This document shows, piece by piece, positions 33,672-42,543 of a stretch of DNA of 64,000 nt. Within the stretch, counting starts at the first letter, position 1. Every line of letters starts with the position of its first letter. The DNA comes from Bacteroidales bacterium (lineage in GTDB: Bacteria; Bacteroidota; Bacteroidia; Bacteroidales; Muribaculaceae). The notes under the pieces are model-generated. The model was not told the DNA's origin and ran no database searches. It saw only the letters and a program-made list of their open reading frames with translations. The stretch covers positions 1 to 64,000 of the forward strand of contig SFFL01000001.1 in NCBI GenBank assembly GCA_004557825.1, read 5' to 3'. Made by a program: the position numbers and the translations under genes.

Positions 33672-36600
33672 TTAGAAATTGGGCTGCAGCAGTAGGTGCA
33701 GGCGATATTCCTTGCCGAAGGGGAGCAGATACTCGTCGAGCGGCATTGCGCCCCACGAAAGCACGCCACCCACGCCCATATGAGCGGAGTCGATCAGCAG
33801 GTTCACATAATTCACCGGTTTAACCTCCTGGAAGTGGCGCTGGGTCTTTTTAGCACCATTGTCGAGGCTCTCGATGGAGTAATTGGTGGCGCTGGCATAG
33901 AAGGGCTGCGACGATGTGACCATCAGACCGCGGCCACCCTTGTTGGCCTGCAGCCAGCAGCGCATATCCGACTTTGTGCCGGTTTCCTGCGGACGGATAT
34001 AGGGATAAGCCTGGTCGGCAGCCTTCATAGTGTACTTGCCCAGGAAAGTGCCGGTTTTGCGGTCGGGATAGTTCTCCACCGGACCGCGGCCGTAGAATGT
34101 GCTGTAATCCATCAACTCGGGCATCTGAATCTGCAGGCCGAAACGGAAGAGGTCAGGCATATCCTTTGCATCCTTATCAGGAGTAAGCGCGGCATCAATC
34201 TCGATGCTGCCGTCGGGGGCAATGATGTAGCTGATAGCGTATGCGCTCTTTACCTGCGGCATTGCGTAGGAAGCCTTAACCTCAACGGAAGCACCATTCT
34301 GCTGGCAGGTAAGCGATTCCAGTTTCATCTCAGGATGACGCCATACAGCCCATTTCTTGCCCAGATCTGCACCATAATCATTATCTGTGGGAGCGCGCCA
34401 GAAATTAGGAGTGATGGCACCATCGGCCTTGAGCATCTGTGTACCTTTCACCTCATATTTGACGATAAAACCTGTTTCGCGGTCGAATTCCACATCGAAA
34501 TCCTGACCGGTCACCACCATACGATTCTTATTGGAGTCGTCGGCCTTAACCGGCTTCAGGTTCTCGGCGGGAGCGGCTGCCACGTCGCCAAACTTATAGT
34601 CACGGATAGTGAGCTGGTTGGAGGCCTGTGTATAGCCTGCAGGCACCTGCTGGTTTTCCTTCAGTGTCACAAACTCTACATTCAGCAGCACCTCGGAATC
34701 ACCCTCGGGCACTACATAGGGCAGCGTAAACTGCTTAGTAGCGCGGGGAGCGATATCCAGATCGGTGACAATACCCGATTGCACAGGCTCGCCATCGCTG
34801 AGCACGGTCCAGCGCATCATATAGTTGTCGAGGGACACGAAGAAGTTTTCGTTGCGCACCTCAATCACACCCTTCTGCAGGTCGACCGGAGTGGCCCAGA
34901 TGGGCTGATACTGATGCTTCACCTCAGTCATATGCGGATTGGGCACACGGTCGGGAGAAATCAGACCATTGTCGAGGAAGTTGTTGTCGCTGGCATCGTA
35001 GGCATTGTAATCGCCGCCGTAGGCATAAATCATTGTGCCATCCTCCTTCACCCTACGCAGGCTCTGGTCCACAAAGTCCCAGATAAAACCGCCCTGGTTG
35101 ATGGAATCGGCACGGGTAAGATCCATATACTCCTTGAAGTTGCCGCCGGAGTTGCCCATCACGTGGTTGTACTCGCACTGGATAATGGGGCGGTCGCTCT
35201 TGGGATTCTTGGCATATTCCGACACGGCAGCGGGATTGGCATACATCGGGCAGTGAATCTCATTCCAGGGATTCAGACGTGCGCCCTCATACTGCACGAT
35301 TCTGCTGGGATCCATCTTCTTGATGGCAGCGAATACATTCTTGAAGTTCTCGCCGTCGCCCGACTCATTGCCCATCGACCAGATGATGATAGCCGGATGG
35401 TTGAAGTTGCGGGCCACATGGCGCTGATTGCGCTCCCAGTGTGCCTGATACCACTCCGGACGGATTGCCAGGGTCTTCTCCTCGAATCCCAGGCCGTGGC
35501 TTTCGAGGTTGGCCTCGGCCACCATATAAAAACCGAGCGAGTCGGCCAGCTCATACAGATAGCTGTCGTCGGGATAATGGCAGGTGCGGATGGCATTGAT
35601 ATTGTTCTCCTTCATTATCTTCAGGTCCTGGAGCATACGCTCGCGGCTGACTACATAGCCGTTGTCGGGGTCCATTTCGTGGCGGTTGACGCCGCGGATA
35701 ATAATCGGCTTGCCATTGACCAGAAGCTGGCGGTTCTTGATCTCAACCTTGCGGAAGCCCACCTTTACAGGCACGGTCTCCAGTGTGGCGCCACCCTTTG
35801 TGAGCGTGGCGGTAAGGGTGTAAAGCGAAGGGGTTTCAGCGCTCCACTGCTGCGGTTTTGCAACCTCAAACATAGCCTTGCGCTCGTTGCCGCCTTTCAG
35901 CTCCTTTTCAGCTACGACGGCGCCCTGCGGGTCGGTGAGGGTGAGTTTCACCTCGGGATTACCCTTAACCTTCACATCCACAGCCAGTGTGCCGTCGGTG
36001 TAATTGTTGACCAGGTCGGGGGTGACACGAATATCCTGCAGACTGCCGCGGCGGTCGCGCGGGAAGAGATAAAAGTCGCGGGCTGTGCCGCTCAGGCGCC
36101 AGAAATCCTGACATTCGAGATAGGTGCCGTCGCACCAGCGGAACACCTGCATAGCAATCGTGTTCTCCTTGCCGGGCACCACATATTTGGTGATATCGAA
36201 TTCAGGTTCAAGCTTCGAATCCTCGCTGTAGCCCACGAATTTGCCGTTGACCCAGAGATAGACATTGCTGGTCACCGACCCGAGATGGGCGATGATATCG
36301 CACCCCTTCCAGTCGGCCGGAATTGTGATTTTGCGGCGATAAGTACCCACGTGATTCTGATTTTCAGGCACATACGGAGGATTATCCTTAAAGAAGTTGT
36401 CCCACGCATACCGCACATTCACATATATGGGATCGCCGTAGCCATTCAGCTCCCAGTTGCCGGGCACTGGAATCTCGGCCCACGCAGCATCGTTGAAGTC
36501 GGGAGCGTAGAAATCCACCGGACGCTTATCGGCATCGGGCACAAACTGGAATTTCCACATACCATTGAGGTCGACACGCTCCTGACCTACAGGGGTGAAC

Positions 36601-36722
36601 GACGCGCGCATCGGCAGGCGGTTGATTTCGTTGACTTTCTGGTCCTGCCATTCATGGAAAGTCTGTGCGCCAGCGCACAGAGTTCCAGCCATTGCCAGGA
36701 CTAATAGCGAATATCTTTTCAT
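33672..36722 (-). CDS. exported GH2 beta-galactosidase (LacZ-type)
   Basis: 1016 residues from MKRYSLLVLAMAGTLCAGA, a signal peptide; the longer frame upstream lacks one. Full LacZ five-domain layout: jelly-roll (VPGNWELNGYGDPIYVNVRYAW), immunoglobulin-like domain, TIM barrel with IRGVNRHEMDPDNG, the acid/base Glu in WSMGNESGD (~450) and nucleophile Glu in PIIQCEYNHVMGNS (~515), a further Ig domain, and the C-terminal small-chain supersandwich (FWRAPTDNDYG, FYGRGPVENYPDR). It cleaves beta-galactosides in the periplasm, from lactose, mucin or plant galactans. Codirectional with the upstream lgt gene, 91 bp away, but functionally unrelated. Confidence 0.95.
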   Translation of the reverse strand: MKRYSLLVLAMAGTLCAGAQTFHEWQDQKVNEINRLPMRASFTPVGQERVDLNGMWKFQFVPDADKRPVDFYAPDFNDAAWAEIPVPGNWELNGYGDPIYVNVRYAWDNFFKDNPPYVPENQNHVGTYRRKITIPADWKGCDIIAHLGSVTSNVYLWVNGKFVGYSEDSKLEPEFDITKYVVPGKENTIAMQVFRWCDGTYLECQDFWRLSGTARDFYLFPRDRRGSLQDIRVTPDLVNNYTDGTLAVDVKVKGNPEVKLTLTDPQGAVVAEKELKGGNERKAMFEVAKPQQWSAETPSLYTLTATLTKGGATLETVPVKVGFRKVEIKNRQLLVNGKPIIIRGVNRHEMDPDNGYVVSRERMLQDLKIMKENNINAIRTCHYPDDSYLYELADSLGFYMVAEANLESHGLGFEEKTLAIRPEWYQAHWERNQRHVARNFNHPAIIIWSMGNESGDGENFKNVFAAIKKMDPSRIVQYEGARLNPWNEIHCPMYANPAAVSEYAKNPKSDRPIIQCEYNHVMGNSGGNFKEYMDLTRADSINQGGFIWDFVDQSLRRVKEDGTMIYAYGGDYNAYDASDNNFLDNGLISPDRVPNPHMTEVKHQYQPIWATPVDLQKGVIEVRNENFFVSLDNYMMRWTVLSDGEPVQSGIVTDLDIAPRATKQFTLPYVVPEGDSEVLLNVEFVTLKENQQVPAGYTQASNQLTIRDYKFGDVAAAPAENLKPVKADDSNKNRMVVTGQDFDVEFDRETGFIVKYEVKGTQMLKADGAITPNFWRAPTDNDYGADLGKKWAVWRHPEMKLESLTCQQNGASVEVKASYAMPQVKSAYAISYIIAPDGSIEIDAALTPDKDAKDMPDLFRFGLQIQMPELMDYSTFYGRGPVENYPDRKTGTFLGKYTMKAADQAYPYIRPQETGTKSDMRCWLQANKGGRGLMVTSSQPFYASATNYSIESLDNGAKKTQRHFQEVKPVNYVNLLIDSAHMGVGGVLSWGAMPLDEYLLPFGKEYRLHLLLQPNF

Positions 36723-36813
36723 GATTTGGTGATAAGGGTTTATACTTAATATTAGGTTAAAAAATTTCACAACGTTTGTCGACCGGTAATAAAATACGTC
36801 AGTAGCGCAGGCG

Positions 36814-37677
36814 TTACTTCTTTTCGTCGGGGAATTTATTGGGATAACTGATTTTCAGAGGCTTGTGGAGCATCGAGTATACCACAAACGCGCATCCCAT
36901 CAGTATGAACGGCACCGAGAGCCACTGGCCCATATTCAGCGTCATTCCCACCTCGAATTCCTCCTGCGGATTCTTGATAAACTCTATGAGGAAACGTGAG
37001 CCGAAAAGAACGATAAAGAACACTCCGAAAATCAAACCCGGGCGCTCGCCGGCATTCTTCTTCCAGTACATCCACATCAACAGCGCGAACAGGCCGAGAT
37101 AGCACAGGGCTTCATAAATCTGTGTGGGATGCGAAGGAAGCGAATAAATCGGCTCCTGCACACCGGCCATCCAGGGGCCAATGTTGGTGATGAAGCGGAA
37201 TCCCCAGGGAAGGTCGGTGGGGTGACCGTAGATTTCGTGGTTCATAAGATTGCCGATGCGGATGAGCGCGCCCACCAGAGCTATGGCTATCACAAGCCGG
37301 TCGTAAGTCCAGAAGGGATTGCGCTTGGTGGTGAAAATCGAGAACAGAATCACGGCAATCATCAGCGCTATGGTGCCACCGTGGCTGGCCAGGCCTCCCT
37401 CCCAGGTGTAGAGAATCTCTATCGGATGCTGGGAATAATAGTCCCAAGCATAGAAGAAAACATGGCCAAGACGGGCGCCGATAAGCGTACCTACCACGCA
37501 GTAAATCAGCAGGATGCTGAGCCACTTCTCAGGCACGCCCTCACGGCGGAACATAGCTTCGACTATCTTGTAGCCAAGGGTAAACCCGATAACGAACATC
37601 AGACCGTACCACCGTATGGTGAACGGTCCGATGCTGAAAAGTTCAGGATCTACATTCCAGGTTATAAATTCAAGCAT
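36814..37677 (-). CDS. lgt: prolipoprotein diacylglyceryl transferase
   Basis: 287 residues with seven hydrophobic segments. This inner-membrane enzyme transfers diacylglycerol from phosphatidylglycerol to the lipobox Cys of prolipoproteins. Family marks are GLASHGGTIALM (the catalytic-region HGG), LIRIGNLMNHEIYGHPTDLPWG (the Lgt signature) and SHPTQIYEAL near residue 180. The ATG overlaps the 3' end of ackA by 8 bp, so it is translationally coupled to pta-ackA. It is needed for the several lipoproteins in this window. Confidence 0.95.
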   Translation of the reverse strand: MLEFITWNVDPELFSIGPFTIRWYGLMFVIGFTLGYKIVEAMFRREGVPEKWLSILLIYCVVGTLIGARLGHVFFYAWDYYSQHPIEILYTWEGGLASHGGTIALMIAVILFSIFTTKRNPFWTYDRLVIAIALVGALIRIGNLMNHEIYGHPTDLPWGFRFITNIGPWMAGVQEPIYSLPSHPTQIYEALCYLGLFALLMWMYWKKNAGERPGLIFGVFFIVLFGSRFLIEFIKNPQEEFEVGMTLNMGQWLSVPFILMGCAFVVYSMLHKPLKISYPNKFPDEKK

Positions 37678-38872
37678 GGTTTACAATCTGTTCTGTGTCA
37701 CGGGCAATCATCAGCTCCTCGTCGGTGGGCACTACCACAACCTTCACTTTCGAGTCAGGGGTGGAGATTTCGGTTTCGGTGCCGCGGGTAACTGCGTTGA
37801 CATTCTCGTCGAGCATCACGCCCATAAATGCGAGCGGACGGCAAACATCGGCGCGCAGGCCGGTCTGATTCTCGCCCACACCGCCGGTGAAGACGATGAT
37901 GTCGACGCCGCCCATCTCTGCAGCATAAGCGCCGATGAATTTCACGATGCGCTGCTCATACATCTCCAGGGCGAGTTTCGCGCGCTCGTCGCCTGCCTTT
38001 ACGGCATTCTCCAGGTCGCGCATATCCGATGAAACGCCGGTCACACCGAGCACACCGCTCTCTTTGTTGATGATTTTCTGCAGCTGGTCGGCATCGATGT
38101 GGTGCTTCTTCATAATATACACCAGCGCACCCGGGTCAACGTCGCCCACGCGGGTACCCATCACCAGACCTTCGGTAGGAGTCAGACCCATCGAAGTGTC
38201 TACGCTCTTGCCGTAGAGCACTGCGGTAATCGAACCGCCGTTGCCCACGTGGCAGGTGATGATTTTCTGCTTTGTGATGTCGACGCCGAGAATCTCGCAC
38301 ACGCGCTGCGATACATACCGGTGGCTTGTACCATGGAAGCCGTAGCGGCGCACGCCATCTTCCTTATAGAACTTATAGGGGAGGGCGTACATATATGATT
38401 TTGCCGGCATTGTCTGATGGAATGCTGTATCGAACACACCCACCTGCGGCACGCCGGGGAGGATTTCCTCCACAGCCTCCACGCCTACAACGTTGGCGGG
38501 ATTGTGCAGCGGAGCCAGGTCGTAGCAGTCTTTCACCTGCTGAAGCACCTCGTCGGTGAGCAGCACGCTCTTCGAGAACTTCTCTGCACCATGCACGATG
38601 CGGTGGCCCACGGCCTGAATCTCATCGTAGCTCTTGATGCAGCCCAGCTCGGGATCGGTGAGGATGTCGAGCACAGCCTTTACGGCACCTTTGTGATCAA
38701 CCAGACCAAGCTCACGGATAGCCTTCGAGCCGTCGTCGAGTTTATATTTCAGAAAACCGTCGGGCAGACCGATTTTCTCCACGCCGCCCTCGGCGAGCAC
38801 ATTGTCGTCGGCGGTGTCGATGAGTTTGTATTTCACAGAACTGCTGCCGCAGTTGAGCACCAGAATTTTCAT
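37670..38872 (-). CDS. ackA: acetate kinase
   Basis: 400 residues, the usual length. It makes acetate and ATP from acetyl phosphate and ADP, the energy-yielding end of acetate fermentation. ASKHA-fold segments: NCGSSSVKYKLID at the N-terminus, GHRIVHGAE, FDTAFHQTMP (catalytic Asp region), YGFHGTSHRYVSQR, CHVGNGGSITAVLYGKSVDTSMG, and FTGGVGENQTGLRADVC. It lies 72 bp downstream of pta and overlaps lgt, so the order is pta-ackA-lgt. Confidence 0.97.
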   Translation of the reverse strand: MKILVLNCGSSSVKYKLIDTADDNVLAEGGVEKIGLPDGFLKYKLDDGSKAIRELGLVDHKGAVKAVLDILTDPELGCIKSYDEIQAVGHRIVHGAEKFSKSVLLTDEVLQQVKDCYDLAPLHNPANVVGVEAVEEILPGVPQVGVFDTAFHQTMPAKSYMYALPYKFYKEDGVRRYGFHGTSHRYVSQRVCEILGVDITKQKIITCHVGNGGSITAVLYGKSVDTSMGLTPTEGLVMGTRVGDVDPGALVYIMKKHHIDADQLQKIINKESGVLGVTGVSSDMRDLENAVKAGDERAKLALEMYEQRIVKFIGAYAAEMGGVDIIVFTGGVGENQTGLRADVCRPLAFMGVMLDENVNAVTRGTETEISTPDSKVKVVVVPTDEELMIARDTEQIVNHA

Positions 38873-38944
38873 TGCAAAAAGTGTTTTAAGGTTATTAATC
38901 GCCCGGCCGGCGATAAAGCATCTCCGGTCGGGCAGTTGTAGGAT

Positions 38945-39946
38945 TTATTTTATGGCCTGATTGGCGGTCATTACGATAGTGTTGTAGATATCAGAAGCGG
39001 AGCAGCCGCGCGAGAGATCGCTTACAGGAGCGGCAAGGCCCTGCAGCAGCGGGCCGATGGCCTGCACGCCGCCGAAACGCTGCACCAATTTGTAGGCGAT
39101 GTTGCCCACTTCCAGCGAGGGGAACACAAGCACGTCGGCTTTTCCGGCGATTTCGCTCTGGGGAGCCTTCAGCGCAGCCACGGTAGGCACGATGGCGGCA
39201 TCGGCCTGCAGCTCGCCGTCGATCTTGAGGTCGGGAGCCATTTCATGGGCGATGCGGGCGGCCTCAATCACCTTGTCTACGCGCTCATGCTTGGCGCTAC
39301 CCTTGGTGGAGAAGCTCAGGATGGCCACACGAGGTTCGATTCCGGCCACTACGCGGGCGGTCTCGGCTGTGCAGACTGCAATCTGTGCCAGCTGTTCGGC
39401 ATCGGGGTCTGGCACCACGGCGCAGTCGGCGAACACCATCAGGCCGTTCTCGCCGTAGGGGGAATCGGTGGGCAGAAGCATCAGGAAAGCGCCGCTCACG
39501 GTGGAGATGCCGGGGGCGGTCTTGATTACCTGGAATGCGGCGCGAAGCACGTCGCCGGTGGAGTGAACGGCACCCGACACCATACCGTCGGCATCGCCTG
39601 CCTTGACCATCAGCGCACCCAGATAGAGGATGTCGGCAGCCTTCACGCGGGCTTCCTCGGGAGTCATACCCTTCTTTTTGCGCAGCTCATAGAGCAGCGG
39701 GGCGTATTTATCGAGTACGACAGGGTCGGCGGGGTCAACGATAGTGGCCTTGTCGATGCATTTGAGGTTCAGTTCCTTGGCTTTGGCGTGGATAGCGTCG
39801 GGATTGCCCAGGAGAAGTATTTCGGCCACACCGTCGTGGAGAATCTGGTCGGCAGCGGTGAGATTACGTGCTTCGTCGCCTTCGGGGAGCACAATGCGGC
39901 GCGGATTGTTTTTTGCGCGCGCCGTCAGTCTTGCAAATAGGCTCAT
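38945..39946 (-). CDS. pta: phosphate acetyltransferase
   Basis: 333 residues from MSLFARLTARAKNNPRRIVLPEGDEARN, the short Pta form without the DRTGG domain. It converts acetyl-CoA and phosphate to acetyl phosphate for AckA. Conserved segments include DGMVSGAVHSTGDVLRAAFQVIKT, FADCAVVPDPDAEQLAQIA, LSFSTKGSAKHE, DGELQADAAIVP, and NVLVFPSLEVGNIAYKL-like sequence near the C-terminus, all in the substrate-binding region. The upstream in-frame extension to 40003 is not conserved-looking and is rejected. TATTTTTG at 40046-40039 (minus) is a plausible -7 element. Confidence 0.96.
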   Translation of the reverse strand: MSLFARLTARAKNNPRRIVLPEGDEARNLTAADQILHDGVAEILLLGNPDAIHAKAKELNLKCIDKATIVDPADPVVLDKYAPLLYELRKKKGMTPEEARVKAADILYLGALMVKAGDADGMVSGAVHSTGDVLRAAFQVIKTAPGISTVSGAFLMLLPTDSPYGENGLMVFADCAVVPDPDAEQLAQIAVCTAETARVVAGIEPRVAILSFSTKGSAKHERVDKVIEAARIAHEMAPDLKIDGELQADAAIVPTVAALKAPQSEIAGKADVLVFPSLEVGNIAYKLVQRFGGVQAIGPLLQGLAAPVSDLSRGCSASDIYNTIVMTANQAIK

Positions 39947-40123
39947 TCTGTATATTTTCTGTGTTAGGTTGGTAATTTCTTGGGGAGCCGGATGCAGCCG
40001 CACAAGGGTGCCCGGCCGCGTGCTCCGATTTCACTTTGCAAAAATACGAAATTCGGCGCGATGCTCCCAGTATTTTCGTGTATTTTTTGTTATAATATTG
40101 TGCAATGCTACACAATTTTTTCG

Positions 40124-40131
40124 TAACTTTG
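40124..40131 (+). promoter_or_regulatory. -7 element for the small-protein/agu operon
   Basis: TAACTTTG lies 45 bp before the ATG at 40177; a TTG at 40098-40100 is slightly too far upstream (23 bp) for a standard -33. Confidence 0.45.
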
Positions 40132-40176
40132 TGCACAAACCAAAACAGAATATTACCTTTCATAATCTGATATTAC

Positions 40177-40419
40177 ATGGATGAACAGGATATAACCCAG
40201 CTGTTCCGCGAGGTTATCCGCCAGGCAGGGAGCATCGATGTCGCCGAAGCCGAGTTCAAAAAGATGATTGGCGAAGACAGCGATCTGAGGGCCACTTACC
40301 GCCAGTGGTGCGATGAAGTGGGCAGCTCCGAGCGCCGCGGGTTCCTCGATTTCTGCGACGAATATCTCGCCGACCAGGACTCTGTATGGGACACGCTCGA
40401 CAACGACTACGATCAATGA
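40177..40419 (+). CDS. small acidic protein of unknown function, coupled to aguA
   Basis: 80 residues, strongly acidic (ends LADQDSVWDTLDNDYDQ), no signal or membrane segment, predicted largely helical. I do not recognise the family. Its TGA overlaps the ATG of the agmatine deiminase gene (ATGA at 40416-40419), and it has its own upstream -7 element, so it is the first gene of the agu operon. The composition and a central YRQWCDEVGSSERRGF segment could suit a protein-interaction adaptor, but that is only speculation. Confidence 0.75.
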   Translation: MDEQDITQLFREVIRQAGSIDVAEAEFKKMIGEDSDLRATYRQWCDEVGSSERRGFLDFCDEYLADQDSVWDTLDNDYDQ

Positions 40420-41567
40420 ACCTCCAGAATAAACCCACCCCCTCCGCAGCTCACGCGCTGCTTATGCCTCCCGAATGGGACGAACGATTCGACGGCGTGA
40501 TCCTCGCATGGCCGCACGCCGGTACCGACTGGGCCGACACGCTCGCGGAGGTCTGCGACTGCTACCGCCGCCTGGTGCAGGCTCTGCTTCAGGCCGGCTG
40601 CCAGGTAGCGATTATCACTCCGGAGCCTGAGGCTGTGAAAGCACAGCTAAGCGAAATCAATGTAGCGGCTACCGATGCCGCAGTATGCAGCGCATCCGCA
40701 TCGCTTGGCGCCGACGCCAAAACCACCGACGCCGCCTGCGGACAGGTGATGCTGCTGAAAATCCCCACCAACGACACCTGGACACGCGACTACGCCCCGA
40801 TTCCGGTGCAGCGTGCCGACGGCTCACTGGCCGCAGTAAGCTACGGATTCAACGGCTGGGGACTGAAATTCGCTGCCGACAAGGACAATCTCGTGGCGCT
40901 CCGCCTCGACCTCTCCGGCCTCGACGTTCAGAACATCGTGCGCAAGAATTACATTCTCGAAGGCGGTTCGGTGGAATCCGATGGTCGCGGCACAATCCTC
41001 ACCACCTCGAAATGTATGCTCTCGGTCAACCGCAACGGCCTGACCGACAAGCAGCGAGTGGAGCGCGAACTTGCTGAAGGGCTCGGCGCCTCGCGCGTGC
41101 TCTGGCTCGACTATGGCGCCATTCCCGGCGACGACACCGACAGCCATATCGACACTCTGGCCCGTTTCGCTCCTCACGATACCATCCTCTACGTCAAGTG
41201 CTACGACACGGCCAACCCCGCTGCCCCCGAACTGGCGAAGATGGAGGCGCAACTCTCTGCTTTCCGCACCGCCGAGGGGATGCCCTACAATCTCATCGGG
41301 CTTCCTATGCCCGACCCGCTCTACGACGAGGAGGGCGACCCGATGCCAGCCACCTATGCCAACTTCCTCATCACACCCCGCGCGGTGCTGATGCCGCAAT
41401 ATGGCCAGCCGCGCAACGACCAGCTGGCCTCGCAGATGCTCTCCATCGCTTTTCCCGACCACAAAATCATAGGCGTGGACTGCCGCGCACTCATCCGTCA
41501 GCACGGCTCGCTCCACTGCGCCACTATGCAATTTCCATCCCGCTGGGGACGTTTCGGCCATTGCTGA
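40416..41567 (+). CDS. aguA: agmatine deiminase
   Basis: 383 residues, cytoplasmic, PPAD/agmatine-deiminase family. It hydrolyses agmatine to N-carbamoylputrescine and ammonia, step one of putrescine synthesis by the agu route. Visible are PPEWDERFDGVILAWPHAGTDW at the N-terminus (family WP motif), TNDTWTRDYAPI (~126), YGFNGWGLKF, ILEGGSVESDGRGT (~191), the DSHIDTLARF segment with the catalytic His (~249) and the nucleophile Cys in HGSLHCATMQFP near the C-terminus. The start at 40416 overlaps the preceding stop. aguB follows 31 bp downstream. No arginine decarboxylase gene is in the window. Confidence 0.93.
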   Translation: MNLQNKPTPSAAHALLMPPEWDERFDGVILAWPHAGTDWADTLAEVCDCYRRLVQALLQAGCQVAIITPEPEAVKAQLSEINVAATDAAVCSASASLGADAKTTDAACGQVMLLKIPTNDTWTRDYAPIPVQRADGSLAAVSYGFNGWGLKFAADKDNLVALRLDLSGLDVQNIVRKNYILEGGSVESDGRGTILTTSKCMLSVNRNGLTDKQRVERELAEGLGASRVLWLDYGAIPGDDTDSHIDTLARFAPHDTILYVKCYDTANPAAPELAKMEAQLSAFRTAEGMPYNLIGLPMPDPLYDEEGDPMPATYANFLITPRAVLMPQYGQPRNDQLASQMLSIAFPDHKIIGVDCRALIRQHGSLHCATMQFPSRWGRFGHC

Positions 41568-41598
41568 TGCGTGCTCCCGCAACCTTATCCGCCACCGT

Positions 41599-42471
41599 AT
41601 GAAAGTAGCTATTATTCAGCAATATAAAACCGCCGACATTGAGGCCAACCGCAACCGGTTGGTCGCAGAAATCCGCCGCGCCGCCGCGCAGGGCGCCCGT
41701 CTCATCGTCAATCAAGAACTGCACGATTCGCTCTACTTCTGCCAGACGGAAGATGTCGACACCTTCGCCCTGGCTTCCGACCTGAAAGTTTCGGGCGAGC
41801 TATACTCCGCTCTGGCCCGCGAGCTGGGTGTGGTGATTGTCACCTCGATGTTTGAGCGCCGCGCCGCCGGGCTGTATCACAATACCGCCGTAGTCTACGA
41901 CGCCGACGGCTCGGAAGCGGGTCGCTACCGCAAGACCCACATCCCCGACGACCCCGGTTTCTATGAGAAATTCTACTTCACCCCCGGCGACCTCGGCATC
42001 CACCCCATCGACACCTCCGTAGGGCGCCTCGGCGTGCTTGTATGCTGGGATCAGTGGTACCCCGAAGCCGCCCGTCTGATGGCGCTGCAAGGTGCCGAAC
42101 TGCTCATCTACCCCACCGCTATCGGCTGGCAGGACAATGACTCCGCCGACGAAAAGGCGCGGCAGCTCGAAGCCTGGACCACCGTGCAGCGCGGCCACGC
42201 CGTGGCCAACGGCATCCCTGTGATTGCCGCCAACCGCGTAGGCCACGAGGATGACCCCTCCGGCGCTACCTCCGGCATCACATTCTGGGGCAGCAGTTTT
42301 GCCGCCGGGCCACAGGGCGAACTACTCTGGCGCGCACCGGCCGACAGCGAGGCTCTCGGCATCGTCGACATCGACCTGCAGCGGTGCGAGAATGTGCGCC
42401 GCTGGTGGCCGTTCCTACGCGACCGCCGCATCGATCTCTACTCCCCTCTCGCCAGCCGCTATCTCGACTGA
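41599..42471 (+). CDS. aguB: N-carbamoylputrescine amidase
   Basis: 290 residues, nitrilase superfamily. It completes putrescine formation by hydrolysing N-carbamoylputrescine to putrescine, CO2 and ammonia. The Glu-Lys-Cys triad is seen in VNQELHDSLYFCQ (~40), GRYRKTHIPDDPGFYEKFYFTPG (~113) and VCWDQWYPEAARLM (~149). The IPDDPGFYEKFYF segment is typical of the AguB branch rather than other nitrilases. Directly behind aguA in the same operon; the ATPase-DUF4435 gene follows 72 bp later. Confidence 0.95.
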   Translation: MKVAIIQQYKTADIEANRNRLVAEIRRAAAQGARLIVNQELHDSLYFCQTEDVDTFALASDLKVSGELYSALARELGVVIVTSMFERRAAGLYHNTAVVYDADGSEAGRYRKTHIPDDPGFYEKFYFTPGDLGIHPIDTSVGRLGVLVCWDQWYPEAARLMALQGAELLIYPTAIGWQDNDSADEKARQLEAWTTVQRGHAVANGIPVIAANRVGHEDDPSGATSGITFWGSSFAAGPQGELLWRAPADSEALGIVDIDLQRCENVRRWWPFLRDRRIDLYSPLASRYLD

Positions 42472-42543
42472 CCCGGCATCGTCGGCTCCACACCATCCCT
42501 GCACTATACCCCTACCCGGCTTTCCCTCATATCTCTTCCGGCC

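Noticed and set aside
33696..36704. A 1002-codon plus-strand ORF
   Set aside because: It is exactly antisense to the GH2 beta-galactosidase gene; it lacks any domain and has the His/Ile-rich composition of a codon-usage shadow.
37670..37677. Possible frameshift between ackA and lgt
   Set aside because: Both proteins are complete; the 8-bp overlap is ordinary translational coupling.
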